Positions 43,598-53,039 of a stretch of DNA of 64,000 nt are shown here, in pieces. Origin of the DNA: JBGQOJ01 sp052119585 (GTDB taxonomy: Bacteria > Pseudomonadota > Alphaproteobacteria > Rhodobacterales > Rhodobacteraceae); assembly GCF_052119585.1 (NCBI RefSeq), contig NZ_JBGQOJ010000005.1:127520-191519 (forward strand), written 5' to 3'. Every line of letters begins with the position of its first letter. Positions within the stretch are counted from its first letter, which is position 1. The translations under genes and the position numbers were made by a program. Under the pieces are notes generated by a model. That model worked only from the letters and a program-made list of their open reading frames with translations, did not search any database and was not told where the DNA came from.

Positions 43598-45973
43598 TCA
43601 TTCCCGTGTTTTCAGAACGGCCACAAGGTCAAGCCGGTCAAGCCTGCGGCGCACCACAAGTGCGGCACCGAACGCGGCCCCCAGAACCACCAGACTGGCG
43701 GTGGCGAAGGTCGAGGGCTGCAAGACAAAAGGGATCGCATAAAGGTCGCTGGCCGACCCTTGCGCGACAATTTTGGCGATCAGCGCGCCAAGCAGCCATC
43801 CGACCGGTTGCGCCAGCACCGCCAGAAGCATGGTTTCCCCGACAAGGATCAGCGAGACCTCGGCGCGGGTGAACCCGAGGATGCGCAGACTGGCCAGTTC
43901 GCGGGCGCGTTCGGACAATTGTATCCGCGCGCCGTTATAGCTGACGCCGATGGTGATCAGCACCCCGATGGTGATGTAGACGGTGGTCATGATGATGACA
44001 TTCTCGCGGATGGTCTCCTGAAACGAGCGCCGGGCGTGGGTCAGCATGGTCACGCTGGTGATCTTGGGGATGTCCTTGATCGCGGCATGAAACGCATCCT
44101 CCTGCGCGGCATCAAGCGTCACATGCGCAACCGAGACCTGCGGGATCTGCCGCAACAGGGTGCCAAGGGCCGATAGATCCATATAGGCGCCAAGGCCGAC
44201 AAACAGCGGCACCGTGCCGGCCACGGTCACCCGCGTCGTTTCCCGGCGGCCCGTCATGAACCGGATATCGACCGCGCCGCCCGCCGCCACATTCAGATGC
44301 GCGGCAAGACGGTCCGACAGGATGATCCCCCTGGGCGGGGCGTTCAGAACGCGGCCTGCGTCGTCTATCACGCGGGCAAGGTCGGGGTCGGGCCTGCGGG
44401 CCTCGATCACCGTGCGCTTGGACAGGTGGCCGTGCGACAGGGTGACGGGAACCGCCTGCTGCCCCTCGACCTGCAACACACCGGGCAGGCGGCGCACCTC
44501 CTCCAGCACGCTTTCCGAAAGGTCGCCGGTGAAGGCCAGCGTGGCGGTTTGCCGGTTCGACTGGGTAAAGGACCGGTCCATCAGGCTGTCCAGCGCGTCG
44601 TTGAAAAAGCCGGAACTGACCAGAATAGCGACCGACATCGCCAGACCAAGCACGGTCAGCCCCGACCGCACGGGCCATCGCGTCAGGCTGCGAAATATCA
44701 TCATTCCCGATTGCCGCATCCCCAGCGCCGACAGGCCGCGGTCCAGAAACCCGCGCGAGAAATGCGGCGGGGCGGGCGGGGCCATGGCAACTGCGGGTGC
44801 CAGCAGCGCGGCCTTCAGCGCACTGCGCACCGCGCCCAGCAGCGCCGCCGCCACCCCCAGCACCCCCGAAACGGCATAGGCGACATAGGACGCCCGATAC
44901 ATCAGGAACGGAAAGTCGAAGAACCGCGCGTAAAGCGCCGCCATGCCATGCGCCAGCCACGCGCCCACGATCCAGCCGATCCCGACACCGCCGACCGCGA
45001 TCAGCCCCGCCAGAACCAGATAGTGCATGCAGATCTGACCGTTGGTATAGCCGATCGCCTTCAACAGCCCGATCTCGCTGCGCTCCAACGAGATGATCCG
45101 CCCGATGACCATATTGACCAGAAACGCGGCTATGCCGAAGAAGATCGGCGGCATCACATAGACCATGGTGTGCAACTGCTGGATCTCGGCGTCGATGAAG
45201 GCGTTGGATTCCTGTTGCGACCGGTCATAGGCCCCCAGACCGCCGTATGGGGCCAGAAGGGCGTCCAGACGGTCGATCACCTCGTCCTTGCGGGCGTCCA
45301 TGCTCAGTTTCAGGCTGACCGTGTTGAACGCGCCGGTCATGTCATAGGCCGCGGCGGCCTCGGGTTCAGGCATCCACAAAATGCCGAAGGATGAGTTATC
45401 GGGCATCATGGCGCCGGGTCCAAGGGTATAGATGAACTCTGGCGACAAAACGGTGCCGGTGATGGTCAGACTGCGACGGCTGCCGTTCAGGTTGGCGGCG
45501 ATGGTATCCCCCGCGACCAGACCGCTTGCGATGGCGAAAGGCGCGTTGACCACGATCTCGTCCCGCGCGCCGGACAAGGGCATACGACCTGTGCGCAGGA
45601 CCGGAACGTTCAGGCGCGGTTCCCTGTCGGGGGGCAGGGACAGAATGCGCCCGACCGTGGTTTGCAGCCGCCCCGGCACATCCAGTATCGCGCTGCCGGT
45701 CACCCGCGCCTCTGCCGCCCAGACGCCGTCGATCGCCTCTATGTCGCGCATCAGCGACAAGGGCGCGCGGCGCACCTGCGCAAAGACATCGGCAAAACGG
45801 TTCCGCTCGTAATAGGCGCTGCGGGTGTCGTCCAATGACCGGTACATGCCGAAACCCGTCAACATGATCGCGACACCGCAGGCCAGAACAAGGGCAATCG
45901 CCAGCGCCTGCGCCCAAAGTCGAACAAGGTCACGAAACAATTTTTTATCAATGGCATGGACGATGTTTCTCAT
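43598..45973 (-). CDS. FtsX-like ABC exporter permease
   Basis: 791 residues, the large two-module MacB/FtsX type with membrane segments near residue 20 and around 265-400, 440-460 and 670-780, and two large periplasmic loops. The start is the ATG at 45973, five bases from the end of the ATPase gene. It works with 45978 and 42382. The substrate is unknown. Confidence 0.9.
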   Translation of the reverse strand: MRNIVHAIDKKLFRDLVRLWAQALAIALVLACGVAIMLTGFGMYRSLDDTRSAYYERNRFADVFAQVRRAPLSLMRDIEAIDGVWAAEARVTGSAILDVPGRLQTTVGRILSLPPDREPRLNVPVLRTGRMPLSGARDEIVVNAPFAIASGLVAGDTIAANLNGSRRSLTITGTVLSPEFIYTLGPGAMMPDNSSFGILWMPEPEAAAAYDMTGAFNTVSLKLSMDARKDEVIDRLDALLAPYGGLGAYDRSQQESNAFIDAEIQQLHTMVYVMPPIFFGIAAFLVNMVIGRIISLERSEIGLLKAIGYTNGQICMHYLVLAGLIAVGGVGIGWIVGAWLAHGMAALYARFFDFPFLMYRASYVAYAVSGVLGVAAALLGAVRSALKAALLAPAVAMAPPAPPHFSRGFLDRGLSALGMRQSGMMIFRSLTRWPVRSGLTVLGLAMSVAILVSSGFFNDALDSLMDRSFTQSNRQTATLAFTGDLSESVLEEVRRLPGVLQVEGQQAVPVTLSHGHLSKRTVIEARRPDPDLARVIDDAGRVLNAPPRGIILSDRLAAHLNVAAGGAVDIRFMTGRRETTRVTVAGTVPLFVGLGAYMDLSALGTLLRQIPQVSVAHVTLDAAQEDAFHAAIKDIPKITSVTMLTHARRSFQETIRENVIIMTTVYITIGVLITIGVSYNGARIQLSERARELASLRILGFTRAEVSLILVGETMLLAVLAQPVGWLLGALIAKIVAQGSASDLYAIPFVLQPSTFATASLVVLGAAFGAALVVRRRLDRLDLVAVLKTRE

Positions 45974-45977
45974 GCGA

Positions 45978-46685
45978 TTACCACTCGATTTCCGCCGGAT
46001 CGAGGCGGGTCGCGTTTTCCACGACCTCACTGATGTGGCCATCCTGAAAGCGGATCACGCGGTGCGCCATTTTGCGGATCGCGGCGTTATGGGTGATGAC
46101 GATTGTCGTCGTGCCGAACTGTTCGTTGACGTTTTTCAGCGCCTCCAGCACCTGCACGCCGGTCTTGCTGTCCAGCGCGCCTGTCGGCTCGTCACACAAC
46201 AAGACATCGGGGCGCTTGGCGATGGCGCGGGCGATGGCGACGCGCTGTTGTTCGCCGCCCGACAGTTCCGCCGGGAAATGATCCATGCGGTTGGTCAGCC
46301 CGACAAGGGCCAGCGCCTCTGCGGGGTCCATCGGGTCCTTGGCCACATCGGTAACAAGCTGGACGTTTTCGCGGGCGGTCAGGCTGGCCACCAGATTGTA
46401 GAACTGAAAGACAAAGCCGACGTGATCACGCCGGAACCGCGCAAGGCCACGGTCGTTCATTCCGGTCAGTTCCGTGTCGCGGAACCAGACGCGGCCCTGA
46501 GTGGCGTGATCCAGCCCGCCGAGGATGTTCAAAAGCGTCGATTTCCCGCTGCCCGACGGGCCAAGCAAAACGGCCAGTTCGCCCGAAAACAGCGCAAGGT
46601 CCACCCCGGCAAGGGCAAAGACCTTGACCGTTCCGGTGTCGTAGACCTTGGTCAGCCCTTCGGTTCTGAAAACCGTCTCAGACAT
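45978..46685 (-). CDS. LolD/MacB-type exporter ATPase
   Basis: 235-residue single ATPase: Walker A GPSGSGKSTLL, Q-loop FVFQFYNLVASLTA, signature LSGGEQQRVAIARA and Walker B VLLCDEPTGALD, all of the lipoprotein/macrolide export class. The start is the ATG at 46685; the long open frame upstream is a shadow of the M50 gene. Confidence 0.93.
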   Translation of the reverse strand: MSETVFRTEGLTKVYDTGTVKVFALAGVDLALFSGELAVLLGPSGSGKSTLLNILGGLDHATQGRVWFRDTELTGMNDRGLARFRRDHVGFVFQFYNLVASLTARENVQLVTDVAKDPMDPAEALALVGLTNRMDHFPAELSGGEQQRVAIARAIAKRPDVLLCDEPTGALDSKTGVQVLEALKNVNEQFGTTTIVITHNAAIRKMAHRVIRFQDGHISEVVENATRLDPAEIEW

Positions 46686-46759
46686 GGTTGGCGTCCTTCC
46701 AGGGGGGACACTTGCAGCAATGCCGCGACCCGTCTTTGATGTCGCGCAAGGCCCCCGGC

Positions 46760-47923
46760 CTAGCTGCCGACGAACGAGGAGTGCCGTTTCGTGCCATTGG
46801 CCGTGGTCACGCCAAGATCTTGCAGCAGGGCGATGTATTCCATCAGGTCCGACAGGGTCACGACCCCTTCGAGGCGGCCATTGCGCGCGACGAGGAACTT
46901 GCGGCGTCCGGTCTTGCCCATCAACTCGAGCAGGTCGATCACGGGGGTGTCGGGCGATACGGTGTTGTCGGGTGAGCTGGGTTGCATCGCATCCACGACC
47001 CGCGTGGTCGGCCATAGGGCGCGGTCCACAGCGCGGATAGCGGCGCTGTCGATATAGCCGTAAAGGCCGTCGGCATCGGTGACGGGAACAAAGGAGCGCC
47101 CGTGGCCGATCATCATGTCGTCGACAAGGTCGCCGAGACTGGTCAGTGGGCTTGCGTTGATGGTGGAAGTGCTCATCATGCTGGCGGCGGTCGATCTGGC
47201 CAGCGTCGCCTTGATCAGAAGCTGTTGGTAAGACGCCCGCGAGGCGGACATCAGGAACAGGCCGATCAGGATCGGCCAAAGCCCGATCGCGCCCTGACCA
47301 CCGACCATGCTGGCGGCGCCCATAAAGATCAGCACCCAGGCAAACACCATGCCCGCTGTGCTGGCAATCTGTGTGGCCCGCATCATGTCGCCGGTTTTGC
47401 GCCAGATCAACGAGCGCAGCACCCGTCCGCCATCCAAGGGAAAGGCGGGCACCAGGTTGAACAGGGCCAGTGTCAGGTTGATGGTGGACAGATAGGCCAG
47501 AACCGCCTGCGCCGGTGTCGCCACCGGCATTATCCACGCGCCGATCCCCGCAATCAGGGCCAGCGCGAAACTTGCGGCCGGTCCGGCAACGGCGATCCAG
47601 AATTCGGAATTTGCATCCACCGGTTCTTTTTCAAGCTCGGCCACGCCACCGAAGATGAACAGCGTGATGCCGCCAACCCCGAGGCCAAAGCGCCGTGCGA
47701 CAAGGGAATGCGCCAGCTCGTGCAACACAAGGCAGGAGAACAGGCCCAGCATCGCCAGAACCGCCATGGTCAGGTAGGTGTCGGTCGATTGACCGGGCAG
47801 GGTCTCGGGGAACCAGCCGGTGGACAGGGTCCAGACGATCAACGCCGCGATCAACAGCCAGCTGGCGTCGATCCGGATTTCGAAACCGGCGATGTTGAAC
47901 AGGCGGACGGCTTTTGAAAACAT
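46760..47923 (-). CDS. Site-2 protease (M50) with CBS domains
   Basis: 387 residues: a membrane metalloprotease core with zinc motif HELAH (LVLHELAHSLVARRFG) and second ligand NLVPAFPLDGGRVL, followed by a cytoplasmic CBS pair (MIGHGRSFVPVTDADGLYGY; VVDAMQPSSPDNTV). It probably cleaves a membrane-bound regulator, gated by a nucleotide ligand. It lies between the DUF2267 gene and the exporter genes on the same strand. Confidence 0.93.
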   Translation of the reverse strand: MFSKAVRLFNIAGFEIRIDASWLLIAALIVWTLSTGWFPETLPGQSTDTYLTMAVLAMLGLFSCLVLHELAHSLVARRFGLGVGGITLFIFGGVAELEKEPVDANSEFWIAVAGPAASFALALIAGIGAWIMPVATPAQAVLAYLSTINLTLALFNLVPAFPLDGGRVLRSLIWRKTGDMMRATQIASTAGMVFAWVLIFMGAASMVGGQGAIGLWPILIGLFLMSASRASYQQLLIKATLARSTAASMMSTSTINASPLTSLGDLVDDMMIGHGRSFVPVTDADGLYGYIDSAAIRAVDRALWPTTRVVDAMQPSSPDNTVSPDTPVIDLLELMGKTGRRKFLVARNGRLEGVVTLSDLMEYIALLQDLGVTTANGTKRHSSFVGS

Positions 47924-48005
47924 GGGGCTCTTTCCGGTAGGTGGATGCGGGGGGCGACAGGTACTTTTCGTAGCGGCTTTTCGTGGCGGCGTTTCGCAGG
48001 GGAGC

Positions 48006-48431
48006 CTATGTCCACAGATCCCTGAGCGACTTGCGCAGGGCGTTTGCCACCTGATTTATCTCGCCGGCAGACACCTTGCGCCGCAAAAGGTCGAATACGG
48101 CCACCACGCCCTCTTCAACCTCCTCCGGGGTGCGGTCGGGGAACCTGGCGGCGACGCGGTCGATGAAATCGGCCTTGCCACGGGGGTGGACAGGAGTTTT
48201 GGCGGGATTCCAACCCTCGAAGTAGATCCCGCGGACCAACAGGGGCAATTGCGCGGACAGGTCCGCCGCCTCGTCGCTGGGCAGGTAATCCCGCAGGGCG
48301 TGAAGGGTTTCGCGCAGCAACTGGTAGGCGCGCGCGGTATCGACCCAGTCCAGATCCTCGCAAAGCAGGTTCAGCCACTCCGCGACTACCTGCGGGGCGT
48401 GGTCCAGTGTCGAGATGCCGGTGATTTTCAT
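48006..48431 (-). CDS. DUF2267 protein
   Basis: 141 residues that are essentially one DUF2267 domain (RAYQLLRETLHALRDYLPSD, LPLLVRGIYFEGWNPAK). The function is unknown; it is often found in stress or membrane operons. The start is the ATG at 48431. It is first of a same-strand run (DUF2267, M50 protease, exporter) that can be driven from the operator at 48494. Confidence 0.88.
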   Translation of the reverse strand: MKITGISTLDHAPQVVAEWLNLLCEDLDWVDTARAYQLLRETLHALRDYLPSDEAADLSAQLPLLVRGIYFEGWNPAKTPVHPRGKADFIDRVAARFPDRTPEEVEEGVVAVFDLLRRKVSAGEINQVANALRKSLRDLWT

Positions 48432-48493
48432 TCTGATATCCTTTGGTTCGGAACGGGTTGACGCCACAATGACCCAGAACCGCCGTCGCCGCG

Positions 48494-48507
48494 TTGACCG
48501 TCGTCAA
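48494..48507. promoter_or_regulatory. Crp/FNR-type operator, DUF2267 / bactofilin-like gap
   Basis: TTGACCGTCGTCAA, identical to the site at 41819. It is centred about 69 bp from the DUF2267 start and 65 bp from the divergent start at 48566. Confidence 0.8.
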
Positions 48508-48565
48508 TTCATTTCGCGGGCAGGGGCGTAGCATGGGGTTTTGATCGACACCAAAGGAGCCTTCC

Positions 48566-49732
48566 ATGTCACGCCTTGCCCTGTTGCTGATCGCCTGCCT
48601 TGCGATGGCGGGTTTCGCCCGCGCCGAAGTCACCAGCCGCATGATGGGCGGCGACCTTTATCTGTCGGGCACCGGGTCCAGCGGCAATCTGAGCGCCTCG
48701 CGGGATGTCTTTGCGGCGGGGCCATCGTTGAGCTTGCGCGGGCAGGTGGCGGGGGTGACCCATGCGGCCGGTTTCGATGTCGAGGTTGACGGGGCCTCGG
48801 CGGGCAGCATCTACGCCGTGGGGGCCACCGTGGCCATCCGCGCCACGACAGGGCACGACCTGTCCGCCATGGCCTTTTCCCTGCGCACGCTGCCCTCTGC
48901 CGTGACACAGGGCAATGCGCGGCTGGCCGGGGGCATGGTGACCATCGAAGGGCCGGTGACCGGCAGCCTTGGTGTCTCTGGCGGCGAGGTGGTGTTGGAT
49001 AGCGCGATCGGGGGCGATGTCTGGATCATCGCCGAAAAGGTCAGCTTTGGCCCGCAGGCGCGTATCGGCGGGACGCTGACCTATTCCGCCCCGGCAGAGA
49101 TCAGCATCCCCGAGGGCGTGATCCCGACCGACCGCGTGCGGTTCACAAAGCTGGAGCGGTCGGAAATGCTGCGCGACATGCGGACGGCGATGAGGGACCG
49201 CGACTATCCGGTCCTGCCCGCCTTTATGACCCTGTTCGCCATGGCGCTGGTGACGCTGGCGTTTCTGGTGGCGCTGGGCGCGGTTCTTCTGGCGTTCTTT
49301 GCGTCGCGGGTAGAGCATCTGCGCACCGTCGCCGTGGCGCGGCCCGGTTTTACCATTCTGATGGGGTTCCTCGGGCTGGCGACGGTGCTGGGCAGCGTTC
49401 CAGTCAGCGCCATGACCCTGATCGGCATTCCGCTGGTGCCGGTCGCGGTGCTGTTTTGCGTTGTCGTCTGGACGCTGGGCTATCTGATGGGGGTCTATGT
49501 GCTGGCTCTGCGGTTCTGGCAGGGCATGGGCGGGGACAAGGCACCGGGCACGGCGGTGCGGGTGGCGGTGCTGGCTGCAGGGCTGCTTGTGATGACCGTC
49601 CTGAACTTTATCCCGTTTCTGGGCTGGTTCGCGAATATGGTGCTGGTGCTGCTTGGCATAGGGGCAATGGCGACCGCGATTACCCTGTTTCTGGCGGCGC
49701 GTGCGAGGCCGGATGCGGGGGCGGCCAAATAA
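48566..49732 (+). CDS. Exported bactofilin-like protein with membrane tail
   Basis: 388 residues: a signal peptide ending near GFARA, a beta-helix-like region rich in repeated G/V/A strands (residues 25-190, e.g. GGMVTIEGPVTGSLGVSGGE), then at least four membrane helices (residues 220-385). The order periplasmic beta-helix then membrane domain differs from cytoplasmic bactofilins. The function is unknown. Under the shared operator at 48494. Confidence 0.8.
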   Translation: MSRLALLLIACLAMAGFARAEVTSRMMGGDLYLSGTGSSGNLSASRDVFAAGPSLSLRGQVAGVTHAAGFDVEVDGASAGSIYAVGATVAIRATTGHDLSAMAFSLRTLPSAVTQGNARLAGGMVTIEGPVTGSLGVSGGEVVLDSAIGGDVWIIAEKVSFGPQARIGGTLTYSAPAEISIPEGVIPTDRVRFTKLERSEMLRDMRTAMRDRDYPVLPAFMTLFAMALVTLAFLVALGAVLLAFFASRVEHLRTVAVARPGFTILMGFLGLATVLGSVPVSAMTLIGIPLVPVAVLFCVVVWTLGYLMGVYVLALRFWQGMGGDKAPGTAVRVAVLAAGLLVMTVLNFIPFLGWFANMVLVLLGIGAMATAITLFLAARARPDAGAAK

Positions 49733-49988
49733 GGGGCAGGCCTGCCTTTCGGTCCGGATTGGCCGTTTCAGAACCGCCGGATCAAAAACAGGATGGAATG
49801 ACGGCCAAAACCGAATAGGGTGCATGTGACTGTGCGCCTGCCTGACTGACTGTAACCATGTCTGTGTTTCCCGGATCTTTGATCCACCTCCCGTGTGCAA
49901 GGATCAGCCGATGGCCGGATGATCCCTTTTCAATCGGCAGGATGCAGGTCATTGCTTGGAACAAGATAGTTGGTAGAGGCGGAACACC

Positions 49989-50324
49989 ATGACGGACACA
50001 TCCAAGAACGGGCCATCCCTGATCTCTGACGATATGATTATCGACGGAAACGTGATCTGCACCGGCACGCTTTTGATTCATGGCAACGTGAAGGGCAATG
50101 TCACGGCGCACAGCCTTGGCGTGTCTCAGGACGGGCACATCAAGGGCACGATCAAGGCCGACAGTGCCGAACTGATGGGGGTGCAGCAGGGCAACGTCAC
50201 CTGCAAGCGTCTGTCGATCGTGGCGGGGGCAAAGATCACCGGTAATATCGCCTGCGAGAACCTTGTGGTCGAGAACGGCGCTGATATCACCGGCAAGATG
50301 AGCGTGACCGGCGCCAAGACCTGA
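49989..50324 (+). CDS. Bactofilin (polymer-forming cytoskeletal protein)
   Basis: 111 residues with the right-handed beta-helix repeat pattern of bactofilins (DDMIIDGNVICTGTLLIHGN, GNVTAHSLGVSQDGHIKGTI, GNIACENLVVENGADITGKM). It polymerises without nucleotide and scaffolds cell-envelope enzymes. The 256-bp gap upstream holds no gene that I can see. Confidence 0.9.
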   Translation: MTDTSKNGPSLISDDMIIDGNVICTGTLLIHGNVKGNVTAHSLGVSQDGHIKGTIKADSAELMGVQQGNVTCKRLSIVAGAKITGNIACENLVVENGADITGKMSVTGAKT

Positions 50325-50501
50325 GGCGGGCGGGGGGCGGGCGTCCGCAAGAATCCGCCAAGCGCGGCATCCCGCCTGTTCATCTGGCGCCATGTGGACT
50401 AGTCACGGCAAGAGTGCGCCCGCAGCGCCACCGCGTGTCTGGTTCGGCGCGGGGGGCATTGCGGTGATGACGTGCGCAAGACATCAGAGGTAATACGCCC
50501 C

Positions 50502-50828
50502 ATGCAGGTTCTTATCAGCAAAGCCGCCCTTCTGGGCGTGCCGAAAAGACTTAACTGGGGCAAGCTTAGCCTTGGGGACGATGTGAAACTGGTGGTTGGC
50601 GACAACGATCAGGTCACGGCCTACGCCAGCCTGCCCTACAAGGCCTTCGGCATCTTCCACAAAACCCGCGATATCAAGATTGGGCATCTGGGACCGACAA
50701 GTCAGGCGCTGCTGCTGTCGGGCCTGAAAAAGGAACGCATGTTCCGGGTGCGGATCATTGATATCCAGCTGCCGCACCATGGAAACGAGGACATAAAGCC
50801 CTCGGTCTGGATTTCGGTCTGGGGATGA
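50502..50828 (+). CDS. Small hypothetical protein, HIRAN-like
   Basis: 108 residues from the ATG at 50502 (AGAGG ten bases before). The pattern GDDVKLVVGDNDQVTAYA, then IKIGHLGPTSQALLLSGLK and RVRIIDI, is reminiscent of the HIRAN domain found with DNA-repair helicases, but the match is weak. No other domain is present. Confidence 0.55.
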   Translation: MQVLISKAALLGVPKRLNWGKLSLGDDVKLVVGDNDQVTAYASLPYKAFGIFHKTRDIKIGHLGPTSQALLLSGLKKERMFRVRIIDIQLPHHGNEDIKPSVWISVWG

Positions 50829-50926
50829 TCGCGGGCAGCGGCCCCCGGTGGACCGCGCCCGATGGATGTGCAAGACATGTCCCCAGAGGGTGGCGAAACG
50901 CCGCCGCAAGATGCGGAGAGTGCGCG

Positions 50927-51061
50927 ATGATCCGAAAATACCTTGGCCCGCATATCGAACGGTTTATGGCCGCCAAACCTGTGCAACCCTTCCTGTTCGC
51001 GCTGGGCGTCGTCATGATCCTTGGCGGTGCGCTTTACACGGTGTCGTCGATCTTTTTCTAG
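50927..51061 (+). CDS. Small single-helix membrane protein
   Basis: 44 residues beginning MIRKYLGPHIERFM, with one hydrophobic helix (FLFALGVVMILGGALYTVSS). GGAGAG precedes the ATG at 50927. Function unknown. Confidence 0.5.
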   Translation: MIRKYLGPHIERFMAAKPVQPFLFALGVVMILGGALYTVSSIFF

Positions 51062-51260
51062 GCGATTGCGGGGGAAACATTCCAGATGCGGGGCTTTCGG
51101 GCAACTGTCTGGGGCAGGTCCGGGGGGGCAAAGCCATCATGCGGGCCGGGCGCGAGCTGCCCAGGGCTTTGAAAGACGGGCAAAGCGCGTTTTTGGGGTG
51201 TTGAAACGGATGGACTTGGGGCATCTTCATTTTTGAAGACCCTATGTGGTGGAACCCTGA

Positions 51261-51923
51261 TTGTCCGAAGAGATTCAACGTGCTGAGGTTATTGACTGGT
51301 GGGAGGCCGAGCGTGCACGCATCTATGACGCTTGCCTCGCAGCCAGGGAGACCTTCAAGACCCGTGCATCTGCCGCTGCTGCCGATCTTTCGATGAAGGA
51401 TTTGCTGATGCCAAGCGCCACAGCGCGCACTGCGATCGAGCGGCAGATCCAGTCTGACGTCAACATGTTGAACCGGCGACTGGCCGCATCCCTTCAATCG
51501 TCATTCGAGGCCTCTGTAATGCGCGTCGAAGGCAATGCCGCGTTCGACGGCGCCACCCTGTCCGAGATGGCAGCACTTGCAGGCAGCGGGGCATTGGCGC
51601 TTGGCACTTTGGGGCTTGTCGCGACGGCGACCAGCTTTGCGACGACGACCGCGACGTTCATGTTCTTTGTTCCAGTCACAACGGTCTCATGGCCGCTCTT
51701 TGCCGTAGTGGGAGCAAGTGCTGTCGCTGCGGCGTATTTTTTTGTTCCAGCCCGTGAGGGCGCGGAGAAACTGATCAGAGATCGGTTCCTGACGCATTTG
51801 GACACCATGCTGGAACGGTTATTGACAGACCCGGACGGCAATTCGAAATCTTCATCCTCGTGGTCGACCTTCAGGTCGCAGATCGACCAGACCGCACAGC
51901 TTCGACTGAAAGGTCTCTCATGA
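51261..51923 (+). CDS. Hypothetical membrane protein A of a two-gene module
   Basis: 220 residues from a TTG start at 51261 (GGTGGAA upstream). A charged helical N-terminal half (about residues 1-95) is followed by two closely spaced, Gly/Ala/Thr-rich hydrophobic segments (about 105-135 and 138-160) and a basic, Ser-rich tail. No known motif. Overlapping ATGA with the next gene shows they are made together. Confidence 0.65.
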   Translation: MSEEIQRAEVIDWWEAERARIYDACLAARETFKTRASAAAADLSMKDLLMPSATARTAIERQIQSDVNMLNRRLAASLQSSFEASVMRVEGNAAFDGATLSEMAALAGSGALALGTLGLVATATSFATTTATFMFFVPVTTVSWPLFAVVGASAVAAAYFFVPAREGAEKLIRDRFLTHLDTMLERLLTDPDGNSKSSSSWSTFRSQIDQTAQLRLKGLS

Positions 51924-52897
51924 TTGCCTCGGCCATACCATTCATCGTTCCCGCCAATTTTCAGGCCGCACTTTCGATTGGCAACGTCGTGCGGTATGGC
52001 TCCATCCTCAAGGACAGCTCGACCGGACGGATCGTCGCGCACCTGCAAGAAACCGGGATGCTGCAAAAAGTATTTCAATCCGGTCTTCCCTTCAATCCAC
52101 TCGATCCCATCGGGGCCGTGACCGGTTTGATCGGCGTGGTTCAGAATGAGCAGATCAAAAGACGGATAGACGTCATGCAGTCGATGCTTGGCGGCATGCA
52201 GACGCTTCAGGTCGCGTCGCTGGTGTCTTCTGTCGTGGGGATCGGGGTCACTGTGGCCAGCACTGCGATCATTTTGCATCGCCTGAAGGCAGTTGATGCC
52301 GGGTTGGCCACGATTGAAGGTAAGATCAACGCGCTTCCCGCTCAGTGGCGCGACCTTGATCTGCACAAAACGCTGACGCGCGTCGAGACGCAGCTTGAAC
52401 GCCTTCAGGAAATTTCGGCTAGACAGGATCCTCGCCCGGTCGTGCAAAAGGCAGAAGAAGCATTGCACGAGGGATTCAATATTCTGCATGCCGGTGTCAA
52501 ACAGTTGGTTGCAGAGGTGACCATTGACGAACGCATGTTGCAAAGCCTGCTGGCAGGATTGGCGCTTTGCGGGGGGGCGCAGATTAAGTCCTTGTTCTGG
52601 CTGGATGAGAAAGAAGCGGCGCGGGAGCGCTCGCGGCGCCAGGTCGACAAGCTTCAGGAACTGGCATTTCTGATGCCGCGCGACGTCCTTTCCACGCGCC
52701 TGCAAGGCGGAGCAGATGCTGCCCGTCAAATTTCACAAGACGCTTCGGAAATTCGCCTGAGGATCGCATCGCAACCCGCCCTGAGCGAGGTGTTGATCCA
52801 GATGGGCGTAAATGGTCGCACGTATCTTGAGCGGGTCGAGCAGGAGGAGGAACAGCCGCTGCTGGTTTTGCCAGTCCCGCAAGCTGCCATCGCGTGA
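51920..52897 (+). CDS. Hypothetical membrane/coiled-coil protein B of a two-gene module
   Basis: 325 residues from the ATG at 51920. One hydrophobic segment (SLVSSVVGIGVTVASTAIIL, near residue 97) precedes a long coiled coil (RLKAVDAGLATIEGKINALP onward), then a helical Glu/Arg-rich tail. No family recognised. The layout, a membrane anchor plus coiled coil paired with a small two-helix partner, is seen in several toxin and envelope-defence modules, but nothing here proves it. Confidence 0.65.
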   Translation: MIASAIPFIVPANFQAALSIGNVVRYGSILKDSSTGRIVAHLQETGMLQKVFQSGLPFNPLDPIGAVTGLIGVVQNEQIKRRIDVMQSMLGGMQTLQVASLVSSVVGIGVTVASTAIILHRLKAVDAGLATIEGKINALPAQWRDLDLHKTLTRVETQLERLQEISARQDPRPVVQKAEEALHEGFNILHAGVKQLVAEVTIDERMLQSLLAGLALCGGAQIKSLFWLDEKEAARERSRRQVDKLQELAFLMPRDVLSTRLQGGADAARQISQDASEIRLRIASQPALSEVLIQMGVNGRTYLERVEQEEEQPLLVLPVPQAAIA

Positions 52898-53039
52898 AGG
52901 GATTGCATCGGTGGCATGAGACTTTGCGACTCGAAAAGACACTTTGTGCGCAATAGCTCCGGTCAAGTTAAACCAACGTGTCACACTCACGTATGTGGTT
53001 AGAAAAGCGGCGTGAGGCAAGTATTGCGGCACTTCCGGG

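Noticed and set aside
45978..47537. A 519-residue frame joining unknown sequence to the exporter ATPase
   Set aside because: The part before 46685 is antisense/out-of-frame to the M50 protease gene, and the ATPase has a normal start at 46685.
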